Of a DNA stretch of 64,000 nt, positions 16,548 to 25,697 are shown piece after piece. Every line of letters begins with the position of its first letter. Positions within the stretch are counted from its first letter, which is position 1. A program made the position numbers and the translations under genes. This DNA is from a bacterium (GTDB lineage: Bacteria > Verrucomicrobiota > Verrucomicrobiia > Verrucomicrobiales > Akkermansiaceae). The notes under the pieces were generated by a model. It did not search any database and was not told where the DNA came from. It worked only from the letters and a program-made list of their open reading frames with translations. The stretch spans positions 46,111 through 110,110 of the forward strand of contig JAAEZT010000002.1 of the NCBI GenBank assembly GCA_018222765.1. The letters are read 5' to 3'.

Positions 16548-18496
16548 AAACGCTTTTCCTAGCCACCCTCTCTCTCCCCATCGCCTTCGCCGCAGAACTC
16601 ACCCTGAGCTCCCCGCTCAATAATCAAGTCTGCCAGCGAAACACTCCGCTCAAAATTTCCGGCAGCCTTCCCCAAGCCGCCAAAAATAAGCTCACCCTCG
16701 AAGCTCGCCTCAGCGAGAACCTCTGGACTAAGATCGGCTCTCTTGGCGCCGGAAAAACAAACTTCACGGCCCAACTCAACTCCAGCCAAACCGGATGGCA
16801 TCGTCTCGAACTTCGCGCCAAGTCCAACGGTGACATTCTCCATACCGGCTCGGTCGCCAGACTAGGAATCGGCGAAGTGTTCCTGATTGCCGGTCAGTCA
16901 AACTCCGCCAATCACGGTGAAAAAAAACTCACCGTGCAGTCCGGCATGGTCACTTCCTTCGACGGCACAAAATGGCAAATCGCCAACGATCCCCAAGGTG
17001 GTGCCAGCGGGAGAGGCGGCAGCTTCATCCCTCCTTTCGGCGATGCCATGGCCAAGCGCTTCGACGTGCCCATCGGCATCGTTTCCATCGGCTCCGGAGG
17101 CACCAGTGTCCGCGAGTGGCTCCCCAAAGGATCGCGCTTCCCCAATCCTCCAACGGTTCTCAACAAAGTCACGCAACTCGAAAACGGTGAATGGGAAAGC
17201 AAAGGTCTCCTCTTCGATAAACTCGCCAACCGACTCCGCATCCTCGGCCCCAATGGCTTCCGAACAGTCTTATGGCATCAGGGTGAATCCGACGCCAATC
17301 AACGCGATTCCACCCGCACCCTCCCCGGCGCTCTTTACCAAAAATACCTCACGCATCTCATTCAGGAATCCCACCGTGTCGCCAAGTGGAAGGCCCCTTG
17401 GTTCGTTGCGCAAGCCAGCTACCACACGCCCGACGACCCCGGCTCGCCCGATCTCCGGGCAGGGCAAAAAGCACTCTGGACTTCCGGCACCGCCCTCGAA
17501 GGCCCTGACACTGACACCCTCACCGGAGCCAACCGGGACAAGGGCGGAAAAGGCGTGCACTTCAGCGGTCTTGGACAAATAAACCATGGCCAGGCCTGGG
17601 CTCAAAAAGTCGCCCCGTGGCTGGAACAACAACTCGCCCCAATTGAGGTCTTCATCCTCGCCGGGCAATCCAACATGGAAGGCCAAGGCGTCGTCTCAAT
17701 GGATCACGCGAAGTATTACAACGGCGGAAAAGGCAACCTCGTTTGGTCGATGCAGAATTCCGCCAGCAAAGAAAAAATGGCACACCTTCGCGACAGCGAC
17801 GGCAATTGGGTCGAGCGCGACGACGTCGAGATCTCCTTCAAAGCCCGAGAAAAAGTCCGCAAAGGCCAACTCACCGTCGGCTACACCGGCTATGGTAATC
17901 ACTCCCACATCGGACCCGAACTTCAGATTGGCCACGTCCTTGGAGACCACTTCACCGCTCCCGTCCTTCTCATCAAAACCGCGTGGGGCGGCAAGAGCCT
18001 CCACAATGACTTCCGCCCACCCAGCGCCTCCGGCGACACCGGAGAGTATTACACCAAAATGATCGGAGAAGTTCGGGACGCCCTCTACGTTCTCGGTAAT
18101 CGCCCCTACCAGCTCAGAGGCCTTATCTGGATGCAGGGTTGGAACGACATGGTTTCCAAAGAAGCCACCGCGGAATATGCCGACAACCTTGTCCTCTTCG
18201 CCCAGGACCTCCGCGCCGAATTCAAAGCTCCCACTCTTCCCTTCATCGTCGGCGAACTAGGAAACGGCGGTCCCTCCAAAGAAGGCACCGGCATGCACAC
18301 CTTCCGTCAGATCCAACGCGCCGGAACCGCCAGAATTCCCAACGCCCGCTTCGTAGCAACCACGCAATTTTCCCGCCCCAAAGAACTCTCCCCCAACCCC
18401 GGCCACGGCCACCATTGGTTCGGCAATGCCGAAAGCTACTTCCTCATTGGCGACGCCCTCGGCCGGGAGATGACCACAATGCTTGGACAGAAATAA
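16544..18496 (+). CDS. Exported sialate O-acetylesterase-like protein with two SASA domains (650 aa)
   Basis: The start at ATG 16544 gives a clean signal peptide (MKTLFLATLSLPIAFAAE); an upstream in-frame ATG at 16463 would lie inside the AraC gene. An Ig-like N-terminal part (about 20-110) is followed by two SASA esterase domains (PF03629). The first has VFLIAGQSNSANHGE (nucleophile Ser about 119) and LWHQGESDAN (about 243-252). The second has VFILAGQSNMEGQG (Ser about 376) and IWMQGWNDM. SASA enzymes remove O-acetyl groups from sialic acids or from xylan-type polysaccharides. Both blocks keep G-Q-S-N, so both may be active. The coupled AraC regulator resembles XylR, hinting at a plant or algal glycan; that is inference. 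Confidence 0.9.
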   Translation: MKTLFLATLSLPIAFAAELTLSSPLNNQVCQRNTPLKISGSLPQAAKNKLTLEARLSENLWTKIGSLGAGKTNFTAQLNSSQTGWHRLELRAKSNGDILHTGSVARLGIGEVFLIAGQSNSANHGEKKLTVQSGMVTSFDGTKWQIANDPQGGASGRGGSFIPPFGDAMAKRFDVPIGIVSIGSGGTSVREWLPKGSRFPNPPTVLNKVTQLENGEWESKGLLFDKLANRLRILGPNGFRTVLWHQGESDANQRDSTRTLPGALYQKYLTHLIQESHRVAKWKAPWFVAQASYHTPDDPGSPDLRAGQKALWTSGTALEGPDTDTLTGANRDKGGKGVHFSGLGQINHGQAWAQKVAPWLEQQLAPIEVFILAGQSNMEGQGVVSMDHAKYYNGGKGNLVWSMQNSASKEKMAHLRDSDGNWVERDDVEISFKAREKVRKGQLTVGYTGYGNHSHIGPELQIGHVLGDHFTAPVLLIKTAWGGKSLHNDFRPPSASGDTGEYYTKMIGEVRDALYVLGNRPYQLRGLIWMQGWNDMVSKEATAEYADNLVLFAQDLRAEFKAPTLPFIVGELGNGGPSKEGTGMHTFRQIQRAGTARIPNARFVATTQFSRPKELSPNPGHGHHWFGNAESYFLIGDALGREMTTMLGQK

Positions 18497-18615
18497 CCGA
18501 CACGGCCTGACGCTCCACTGACTTGAATCACCCGGTAACCTAGTCGCTCGAGGTCTAAAGGCGCCCTCGGTGATATCGCATTGCCAGCGTCACCACTTCC
18601 CCCCAGATTCATCGC

Positions 18616-19341
18616 GTGTCGGAATTCGTCATCCACGAGAGAAAGGAAGCTCCCTGGGCTGCCGGGATCCGCGCCGCCCGGGCCAATCTCATCCCCGGAT
18701 TGATTCTGCAGGCCATCATGCTCTCGCTCCTGCTGGGATACTACTTCTATCCGCCCACCACCGGGCTCCTCAACCAACTCGCCGACCTAAAATGGCGTTG
18801 GGGGTATGGCTACTCCATTGTCGCGTCCGTCATCGCCGGAGCGGTCATCCCCGAGCTCATGCGCATCATCATTTTTCAAAGAGGAAAAGTGACGCGAGCC
18901 AACTTCGGCAACTTTCTCTTCGCCGCCTTCCACTGGTCCTGGTCCGGTGCTCTCGTCGACTTCCTCTATCGTCAACAAGCAGAATGGTTCGGCTCCGAGA
19001 TCACCTTCAAGGTAGTTGCCATCAAAGTCCTCATCGACCAATTTGTCTTCAACCCCTGCTTCGCCGCCCCAGTCAACTCGTGGGCCTACGACTGGAAAAA
19101 TGCTGGCTTCCCGCTCCGTGGAATCCACCTTTTCTTCACCGCCCGCTACTACCGCCAAACCGTCATTCCAACCCTCGTCGCCACCTGGGGAGTCTGGATC
19201 CCCGTCGTCACCATCCTTTACTGCCTTCCTCCTCTCCTGCAAATTCCGCTCTTCGCCCTCGCTCTCGCACTCTGGGTCATCATCTTCACCTGGATGAGCG
19301 AACAGCGTGCTGTTCCAAAAGAGGAGGCGAATCCATCTTGA
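18616..19341 (+). CDS. Integral membrane protein resembling the Mpv17/PMP22 family
   Basis: 241 residues with four or more hydrophobic segments (LIPGLILQAIMLSLLLGYYF; YSIVASVIAGAVIPELMRIIIF; LVATWGVWIPVVTILYC; LLQIPLFALALALWVIIFTW). Two blocks resemble Mpv17/PMP22: KVLIDQFVFNPCFAAPV (about 137-153; Mpv17 has a D-Q-x-x-x-x-P core) and the C-terminal W-x-x-W-x-P ... IP ... LALWVIIFTWMS. Mpv17 proteins form channels in eukaryotic organelle membranes; bacterial members are little described. The assignment rests on motif resemblance only. The start is GTG at 18616. No partner gene is obvious; the next gene is an exported dehydrogenase fusion 61 bp away. Confidence 0.6.
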   Translation: MSEFVIHERKEAPWAAGIRAARANLIPGLILQAIMLSLLLGYYFYPPTTGLLNQLADLKWRWGYGYSIVASVIAGAVIPELMRIIIFQRGKVTRANFGNFLFAAFHWSWSGALVDFLYRQQAEWFGSEITFKVVAIKVLIDQFVFNPCFAAPVNSWAYDWKNAGFPLRGIHLFFTARYYRQTVIPTLVATWGVWIPVVTILYCLPPLLQIPLFALALALWVIIFTWMSEQRAVPKEEANPS

Positions 19342-19402
19342 TCTCTGAAGATGAATCGGGTGTGATCGGCTCCCCACCAAAAGGCTCTCTTTACTCCTTT
19401 CC

Positions 19403-22400
19403 ATGAAAATCCTGGTCACTCTTCTCCTCCCGCTCTCCGTCCTCGCCAAGCCCCTCAACCTCCCATCCAACTCCCGCATCGTCCTCATCGGCGGAGGCCT
19501 TGGAGCGCGCATGGCCAACTTCAACCATTTCGAAACCGAACTCCACTCCCGTTACCCAAAACACCAGCTCTTCATTCGCAACATGTGCGATGAAGGAAAC
19601 ACCCCCGGCTTTCGACCCCACTCCGCACGCAAAAGCCCTTGGGCCTTTCCCGGTGCCGAGAAATTCCGACCCCTCTCCGATGCCAGAGACCGCTGGGGCT
19701 CGGGCAACGTCGGCAACGGGTTCTACAAATCCCCCGACGAATGGCTCACCACCCTCAAGCCCGATCTCATCATCGGGTTTTTCGGCTATTGCGAATCTTT
19801 CGGCGGCCCGCAAAATCTCGAATCCTTCAAAGCCGAGCTCACCGGCCTGATCAAGCACACCGCGGCTACCACCTACAATGGTAAGAAGCCCTCGCGCTTC
19901 GTCCTCATCTCGCCCACTGCTTTTCAAGACCTCTCGGCCCTCCACGGCACTCCCAATGGCATTAAGGAAAACATCAACCTCGCTCTCTACACCAACGCGA
20001 TGAAAGAGGTCGCCAAAGAGCACGAAGTCCCATTCATCGATGTCTTCACGCCCACCAAGCAATGGTTCGACAAAGACACCACGCCACTCACCCGGGACGG
20101 AGCCCTCCTAACCAGCTCCGGATATGCCAAGCTTGCTCCGCTTCTGGCCGAGAGTCTTTTCGGGAAAAACAAACCTCAACCCGACCTCGACACCATGGCG
20201 CTCCGCAAGGCCATCTCAGAAAAAAGCTGGCTCTGGCGAAACTACTACAAGATCCCGAACGGCGTGCATGTCTTTGGCCGGCGCCATCGCCCTTACGGTC
20301 CTAAAAACTATCCTGCCGAACTCACCAAGCTCGCCGAGATGATGCATATTCGTGACAAGGCGGTTTGGGCCGCCCCCTCCAACGGGCTCATTGATATCGC
20401 AAAAGCCGACGCCCAAACCTCTCCGCTTCCCAATTTTGGAGAACCTAAAAAGACCTACCTGCCCGCCAAAGGCACCGCGAAGAAAATTAAAGTCCCCGAG
20501 GGCTACGGGATCGGACTCTTCGCTTCCAACGAACAATTCCCCGACCTCGCCAACCCAGTCCAGCTTTCCTTTGACAACAAAGGCCGCCTCTGGGTCGCCA
20601 CCATGCCCAGCTACCCACACTACAAACCGGGCGACGCCAAACCCAACGACAAACTTCTCATCCTCGAAGACACCGACAACGACGGCCGCGCTGACAAACA
20701 AACAATCTTCGCCGACGGACTCCACCTTCCCATGGGCTTTGAATTCGGAACCGATGGCGTCTATGTCTCACAAGGCTATTCCCTGGTCTACCTCCGCGAC
20801 ACCGACGGCGATGACCGCGCCGACGAAACCGAAATCGTCCTCAGCGGCTTCGACGACCACGACACCCACCACGCCATTTCCGGATTCTGCGCCGACCCAT
20901 CCGGCGCGATCTACATGGGCGAAGGCACCTTCCTTCACAGTAATGTCGAAACGGCCTACGGCACCATCCGCAGCTCGAACGGAGGCTTCTTTCGCTACAA
21001 TCCCTCCCGCCGACACCTCGAACGCAGCGTTCGACTTTCCATTCCAAATCCCTGGGGCATCGCCTTCGATGAATGGGGACAAGACTTCTTCGCCGACACC
21101 TCCGACCCCAATATGCGCTGGATGCTCCCCGGTTCCGTCCGCGTAGGCTATGGCAACTTCGCGCCCAATCCACCCAACCTCTTGGAAGTAAAAGTCCGCC
21201 CCACTTCCGGACTCGAAATCGTCTCCAGCCGCCACTTCCCCGACGAGGTCCAGGGCGATATTCTCATCAATAACACCATCGGATTTCTCGGCACCAAACA
21301 ACACACTCTCAGCGACGATGGCACGGGATTCAAAAGCACCTTCCGACAAGATCTCGTTCACGGATCCGATCCCAACTTTCGACCCGTCGACATGGAATTC
21401 GCACCCGACGGATCGCTCTATCTCGTCGACTGGCACAATGCCCTCATTGGCCACATGCAACACAGCGCGCGCGACCCCGATCGCGATCACCAACATGGCC
21501 GCGTCTTCCGTATCACCTACCTCGACCGCCCACTCGTCGAACCCGCAAAAATCCACGGAGCTCCCATCGCCACTCTCCTCGAAAACCTTAAACTCCCCGA
21601 ATACCGTACTCGCTACCGCACCCGCCGCGAACTCCGTGGCCGCGATGCCGACAAAGTCATCTCGGCGATCAACAAGTGGACCGCCGAAAACCAAGATAAT
21701 GAGCATCACCTCCTCGAAGCCCTCTGGGTCGCCTGGGGACTCGACCGGGTCGATGAAACCGAGGATCTTTTGAAAACACTTCTCGCCGCCAAAGACTTCC
21801 ATGCCCGCGCCGCCGCCGTCCGTGTTCTTCGCTACAGCGGACACCAAATCCCCGATCAAGTAAACCTCCTCAAAACCGCCGCCGCTGACAAACACGGTCG
21901 CGTGAGAATGGAAGCCATCGCCGCCGCCTCCTGGCTCGGCAAAGAAGAAGGCCTCGCTGTTCTTGCAGCCATCCCTGCAGCCAAGCCCAAAAGAGAAAAA
22001 CCGTCCCCACTCACAACGACTCTCGACAAACGAGGAGTCCTTCACATCCCCGCCCCCTCCAAAAAGGTCGACACTATCACCATCTTCATTCCCGGAAGCG
22101 GAAAGACCCTTAACCTCTCCGAAGTCGAAATCATCAGCAAGAAAAAGAACATCGCCTCCAAAGCCAAAGCCACTCAATCCTCGAAGTATGACGACGTCTT
22201 TATCGCCGAACTTCTCACCGATGGAGATAAAAAGACTTTCGCGCACAGCAAACAAAACGACCACAACCCGAGCTTCATTTTCACTTTTAAAAGTCCCGTC
22301 AAGATTGATTCAGTGAGAATTTACAACCGCACAGGATACGAGAAACGATTCGACGAAGGACAAATCTCCTTTTCCCTCTCCGGAAAGCATCTCCTCACCA

Positions 22401-22945
22401 TCAAGGCCAAGACCAAAGCCCAGTCCAACGATTCAAGCTCCTGGCTCGACCCCGTCTACACCACCGCCAAGGCCTACCTCGAAGGAAAAACCATCGAAGC
22501 CGAAAGCGCCCCCGAATACACCACTCACTTAAAAGGCCCCGATAAAGTGATCTTCAAAAAAGGAGCCGAAATCTTCAACCGCGAAGGTCACTGTATCACT
22601 TGTCACCAGTCCGACGGCAAAGGTCTCCCCGCCGCCCAGTTCCCACCCATCGCCGGCAGCGAATGGATCACCGGCAGCGAAGAGCGCCTCATCAAACTCA
22701 CCCTCCACGGACTTCAAGGCCCCATCGAAGTCAAAGGCACGCAGTACCCCGGTGTCGTTCCCATGACGCCTTTCAAAATGCTCTCTGACGAAGAGATCGC
22801 CGCCGTCCTCACCTTCGTAAGAAACACCTTCGGCAACAAGGCCTCCGTAATCACTCCAACAAGCGTCAAAAAAGTCCGCGAAGAAACAAAAAGCCAACCC
22901 GGCTTTTATTCAGCAGCAGATTTACTGAAGGAACATCCGGAATAG
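19403..22945 (+). CDS. SGNH hydrolase fused to PVC-type dehydrogenase, HEAT repeats and cytochrome c (1180 aa)
   Basis: A signal peptide (MKILVTLLLPLSVLAKP) precedes an SGNH/GDSL-like domain (RIVLIGGGLGARMANFNHFE, about 25-260). From about 350 a PVC-type membrane-bound dehydrogenase propeller begins (KIKVPEGYGIGLFAS; LDNKGRLWVAT-like text; calcium-loop-like DTDNDGRADK and DTDGDDRADE). HEAT-like helices follow (about 730-860), then a discoidin-like segment (WLDPVY region), and a class I cytochrome c with CITCH at about 1064 and a distal M in VVPMTPF. Members probably oxidise sugars or alcohols in the periplasm and pass electrons to the fused haem. The same SGNH and dehydrogenase pair occurs as two overlapping genes at 30.97-35.25 kb. 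Confidence 0.88.
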   Translation: MKILVTLLLPLSVLAKPLNLPSNSRIVLIGGGLGARMANFNHFETELHSRYPKHQLFIRNMCDEGNTPGFRPHSARKSPWAFPGAEKFRPLSDARDRWGSGNVGNGFYKSPDEWLTTLKPDLIIGFFGYCESFGGPQNLESFKAELTGLIKHTAATTYNGKKPSRFVLISPTAFQDLSALHGTPNGIKENINLALYTNAMKEVAKEHEVPFIDVFTPTKQWFDKDTTPLTRDGALLTSSGYAKLAPLLAESLFGKNKPQPDLDTMALRKAISEKSWLWRNYYKIPNGVHVFGRRHRPYGPKNYPAELTKLAEMMHIRDKAVWAAPSNGLIDIAKADAQTSPLPNFGEPKKTYLPAKGTAKKIKVPEGYGIGLFASNEQFPDLANPVQLSFDNKGRLWVATMPSYPHYKPGDAKPNDKLLILEDTDNDGRADKQTIFADGLHLPMGFEFGTDGVYVSQGYSLVYLRDTDGDDRADETEIVLSGFDDHDTHHAISGFCADPSGAIYMGEGTFLHSNVETAYGTIRSSNGGFFRYNPSRRHLERSVRLSIPNPWGIAFDEWGQDFFADTSDPNMRWMLPGSVRVGYGNFAPNPPNLLEVKVRPTSGLEIVSSRHFPDEVQGDILINNTIGFLGTKQHTLSDDGTGFKSTFRQDLVHGSDPNFRPVDMEFAPDGSLYLVDWHNALIGHMQHSARDPDRDHQHGRVFRITYLDRPLVEPAKIHGAPIATLLENLKLPEYRTRYRTRRELRGRDADKVISAINKWTAENQDNEHHLLEALWVAWGLDRVDETEDLLKTLLAAKDFHARAAAVRVLRYSGHQIPDQVNLLKTAAADKHGRVRMEAIAAASWLGKEEGLAVLAAIPAAKPKREKPSPLTTTLDKRGVLHIPAPSKKVDTITIFIPGSGKTLNLSEVEIISKKKNIASKAKATQSSKYDDVFIAELLTDGDKKTFAHSKQNDHNPSFIFTFKSPVKIDSVRIYNRTGYEKRFDEGQISFSLSGKHLLTIKAKTKAQSNDSSSWLDPVYTTAKAYLEGKTIEAESAPEYTTHLKGPDKVIFKKGAEIFNREGHCITCHQSDGKGLPAAQFPPIAGSEWITGSEERLIKLTLHGLQGPIEVKGTQYPGVVPMTPFKMLSDEEIAAVLTFVRNTFGNKASVITPTSVKKVREETKSQPGFYSAADLLKEHPE

Positions 22946-23069
22946 AAAGCAGCTTGCACCCCAGGGGAAGGTCGACCATTCCAAACCGATCTGGACTGTT
23001 GAGGTCACCAACCAAAGCCGAGACGAACTCGCCCACGAAATGATGGGCAAGGTGATACAAACTCTCTAA
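22944..23069 (+). pseudogene. Possible remnant of a protein-coding C-terminus in the spacer
   Basis: The 147-bp spacer between the fusion gene and the DUF1549 gene contains an open frame without a start codon (after a TGA at 22926-22928) that reads like the tail of a real protein: KPIWTVEVTNQSRDELAHEM, then a TAA at 23067-23069. It is in a different frame from both neighbours. The composition is protein-like, but it is only about 42 codons and I cannot name the family. It could be chance or the scar of a deletion. Confidence 0.25.
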
Positions 23070-23092
23070 AACTTGCGTAACTATTCTCTCCG

Positions 23093-25693
23093 GTGCGATT
23101 CGCCTTTCTCCTCTTTACCTACTCTGCCCTAGCCAATGCGGCAGAGCCTACTTGGTGGTCGCTGACAAAACCCTCCCGACCTGAACTTCCTGAGAGATCC
23201 GAGGCGAATCCTATCGACCGCTTCATTCGCGAAAAGCAGGACGCCCTCAATCTCACTCCGGCGAAGCCCGCGGACAAAGGCACTCTCGCCCGTCGCCTCG
23301 CCTACGATCTTTGGGGAATGCCCCTCTCGCCCGAACGACTCAACGCCTTCCTGAAAGATACCCGCCCCGAAGCGTATACCGAACTTGTCGACGAACTCCT
23401 CGCCTCGCCACGCTATGGCGAGCGATGGGCCCGGCATTGGCTCGATATCGTGCACTACGGCGAGAGCCACGGATACGACAAAGACCAACCCCGCTCCCAT
23501 GCCTGGCCATACCGCGACTACGTCATACGCTCCTTCAACAAGGATAAACCTTACGCTCGCTTCGTGCGTGAACAGATCGCCGGAGACATCCTCTGGCCGC
23601 ATTCTGAAGATGGTATTGTCGCGACGGGATTCCTCTCAGCCGGCCCCTGGGATCTCATCGGGCACGAGGAAGTTCCCGAAACCAAAATCGACGGAAAAGT
23701 CGCCCGCCATCTCGACCGCGATGACATGGTCGCAGCCACCATGATTTCCTTTTGCTCGCTCACCGCTCATTGCGCGCAATGCCACGATCACATGGCCGAC
23801 CCGGTAGCAATGAAGGACTACTATTCCTTGCAAGCAGTCTTCGCCGCCATCGACCGCACCAATCGCGAATACGACCTCGATCCAGCCGTCGCAAAAAAAA
23901 GGTCCCAGCTCAAAAAGGAACAAGCCGCTTCAAAAGATCGCCTGTCCCAAGCTGAAAAAGCACTTGAAAAAGCGAAGACCCCTGAGATCAAAAAACTCAA
24001 CGCCGACATTGCCAAACTTCGCAAAGGCTCGAGCAAAGACCGCCTCGGTTACCACGCCAAGGTCGCAAGCAAACAAGAGACCGTGAAGTGGGTGCAAATC
24101 GATCTTGGGAAGGCCAGGCCCATCGACCGCATCGAGATCCTTGGAGCCATCGAATACGGATTCGACGACTTTGGTTTTCCCCATCGCTTCAAAGTCGAAG
24201 CCTCAAACAAAGCCGACTTCTCCCGGTCCGCCATGCTTGCCGACTTTCAGGACAAGGACTACCCGCGACCTGGGAGTAGCCCGGTTGTTCTCGAGGGAAA
24301 AAAGAGCGTCAGTCGCTACGTCCGCATCACCGCCACCAAACTCTGGAGTCGCCGCCACAAAGGCAAACCGCTCACCACCGATTGGATCTTCGCCCTCGGA
24401 GAAATGACCGTGGTCAGCAAAGGAAAAGGAGTCGAAGTGAAGAGGATCACCTCGCTGGATTCCATCGAAGCCCTCCCGCGCTGGGGACACGAAAACCTCA
24501 TCGATGGAGGTCCCGCCGAAGTGAATGGTAATCTCACTTCACTCGTCAGCAAAAGAGACGAGCTTCTCAACCAAGTCGCCGCGAAAGAATTCGAAGAAAT
24601 CAAATCCAGCCGCGAAAAAGTCGAACATGTCACCAAACAACTCGCCGCCCTTCCCAAACCTCGCCTCGCTTACGTCGGCGCTGTTCATCACGGCAAAGGG
24701 AACTTCATCGGGCGCGGCCATCTTAACGGCCAACCACGTGATATTCACATTCTCGATCGCGGCGATGTCACCCAACCTCTCGACAAAGTCGCACCCAATC
24801 CCGTTCCTGGCATCGTCCCGGGCATGGATCAATTCGACCTTCCAAAAGACCACACCGAAGGCGACCGCCGCGTCGCCCTGGCCAACTGGATCATTCATCC
24901 CGACAACACCCTGACCTGGCGCAGCATCGTCAACCGTATCTGGCAATACCACTTCGGCACCGGCCTCGTTGAGACAGCCAACGACTTCGGTCGCATCGGC
25001 GAGAAACCCTCGCACCCCGAACTCCTCGACTGGCTCGCGGTGGAATTCCGTGACAGCGGCGGTTCGATGAAAAAACTTCATCGTCTCATTCTCAACAGCG
25101 ACACCTACAAGCAAAGCTCGCAACACTCTTCCGCCAACGCCGCCATCGATAACTCCAACAAATTCCTCTGGCGGAAAAACCGCCGTCGCCTCGATGCCGA
25201 ATCCCTTCGCGACAGCGTTCTCATCGCCGCCGGAAAAATGAATTTTAAAATGGGCGGGCCATCTTTTCAGGACTTCATCATCGAAAAGCCTCAACACTCG
25301 CCGCATTACAAATACAATAAATCCGATCCCGACAACCCGGCCACCCATCGTCGCTCGATCTATCGTTTTCTTGTCCGCTCCCAGCCACAACCATTCATGG
25401 ACGCCCTCGACTGCGCAGACCCCTCTCTACACGTCGACCGACGGGGCGAAACCACCACCGCCCTCCAAGCTCTCGCTCTCATGAACAACAAGTTCATGGT
25501 GCGCATGGCAGAACACTTCGCCACAAAGATCGCCAGCCAACCCGACCCCGTCGGCACCGCCATCCAACTCACCCTCGGACGCAATATCACCAATGATGAA
25601 CGCGCCCTGCTAGAAGCCTATCAAAAGAAACACGGCCTCCCTGCTACCTGCCGGATCATTTTCAACCTCAGCGAATTTTCCTACGTGGACTAG
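23093..25693 (+). CDS. Exported DUF1549/DUF1553 protein with internal coiled coil and discoidin-like domain (866 aa)
   Basis: A GTG start gives the signal peptide MRFAFLLFTYSALANAAE. The DUF1549 domain follows (NPIDRFIREKQDALNL; LARRLAYDLWGMPLSPERL; LASPRYGERWARHWLDIVHYGESHG; CAQCHDH with a CxxCH motif at about residue 226). Then come a Lys/Glu-rich coiled coil (about 263-315), a discoidin-like domain (VKWVQIDLGKARPIDRIEI to VSRYVRITATKLWS), and DUF1553 (RRVALANWIIHPDNTLTWRSIVNRIWQYHFGTGLVETANDFG; LRDSVLIAAGKMN; TTTALQALALMNNKFM). These planctomycete/verrucomicrobial proteins almost always pair with DUF1501 proteins, as here 4 bp downstream. The function is unknown; extracytoplasmic polysaccharide or sulfate-ester metabolism is often proposed. 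Confidence 0.92.
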   Translation: MRFAFLLFTYSALANAAEPTWWSLTKPSRPELPERSEANPIDRFIREKQDALNLTPAKPADKGTLARRLAYDLWGMPLSPERLNAFLKDTRPEAYTELVDELLASPRYGERWARHWLDIVHYGESHGYDKDQPRSHAWPYRDYVIRSFNKDKPYARFVREQIAGDILWPHSEDGIVATGFLSAGPWDLIGHEEVPETKIDGKVARHLDRDDMVAATMISFCSLTAHCAQCHDHMADPVAMKDYYSLQAVFAAIDRTNREYDLDPAVAKKRSQLKKEQAASKDRLSQAEKALEKAKTPEIKKLNADIAKLRKGSSKDRLGYHAKVASKQETVKWVQIDLGKARPIDRIEILGAIEYGFDDFGFPHRFKVEASNKADFSRSAMLADFQDKDYPRPGSSPVVLEGKKSVSRYVRITATKLWSRRHKGKPLTTDWIFALGEMTVVSKGKGVEVKRITSLDSIEALPRWGHENLIDGGPAEVNGNLTSLVSKRDELLNQVAAKEFEEIKSSREKVEHVTKQLAALPKPRLAYVGAVHHGKGNFIGRGHLNGQPRDIHILDRGDVTQPLDKVAPNPVPGIVPGMDQFDLPKDHTEGDRRVALANWIIHPDNTLTWRSIVNRIWQYHFGTGLVETANDFGRIGEKPSHPELLDWLAVEFRDSGGSMKKLHRLILNSDTYKQSSQHSSANAAIDNSNKFLWRKNRRRLDAESLRDSVLIAAGKMNFKMGGPSFQDFIIEKPQHSPHYKYNKSDPDNPATHRRSIYRFLVRSQPQPFMDALDCADPSLHVDRRGETTTALQALALMNNKFMVRMAEHFATKIASQPDPVGTAIQLTLGRNITNDERALLEAYQKKHGLPATCRIIFNLSEFSYVD

Positions 25694-25697
25694 AATC

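Noticed and set aside
20768-22264. 498-residue minus-strand frame opposite the SGNH/dehydrogenase fusion
   Set aside because: Its composition (F, G, V, D rich, no domain) is that of the complement of a GC-rich coding sequence; the plus-strand protein has clear domains and a haem site.
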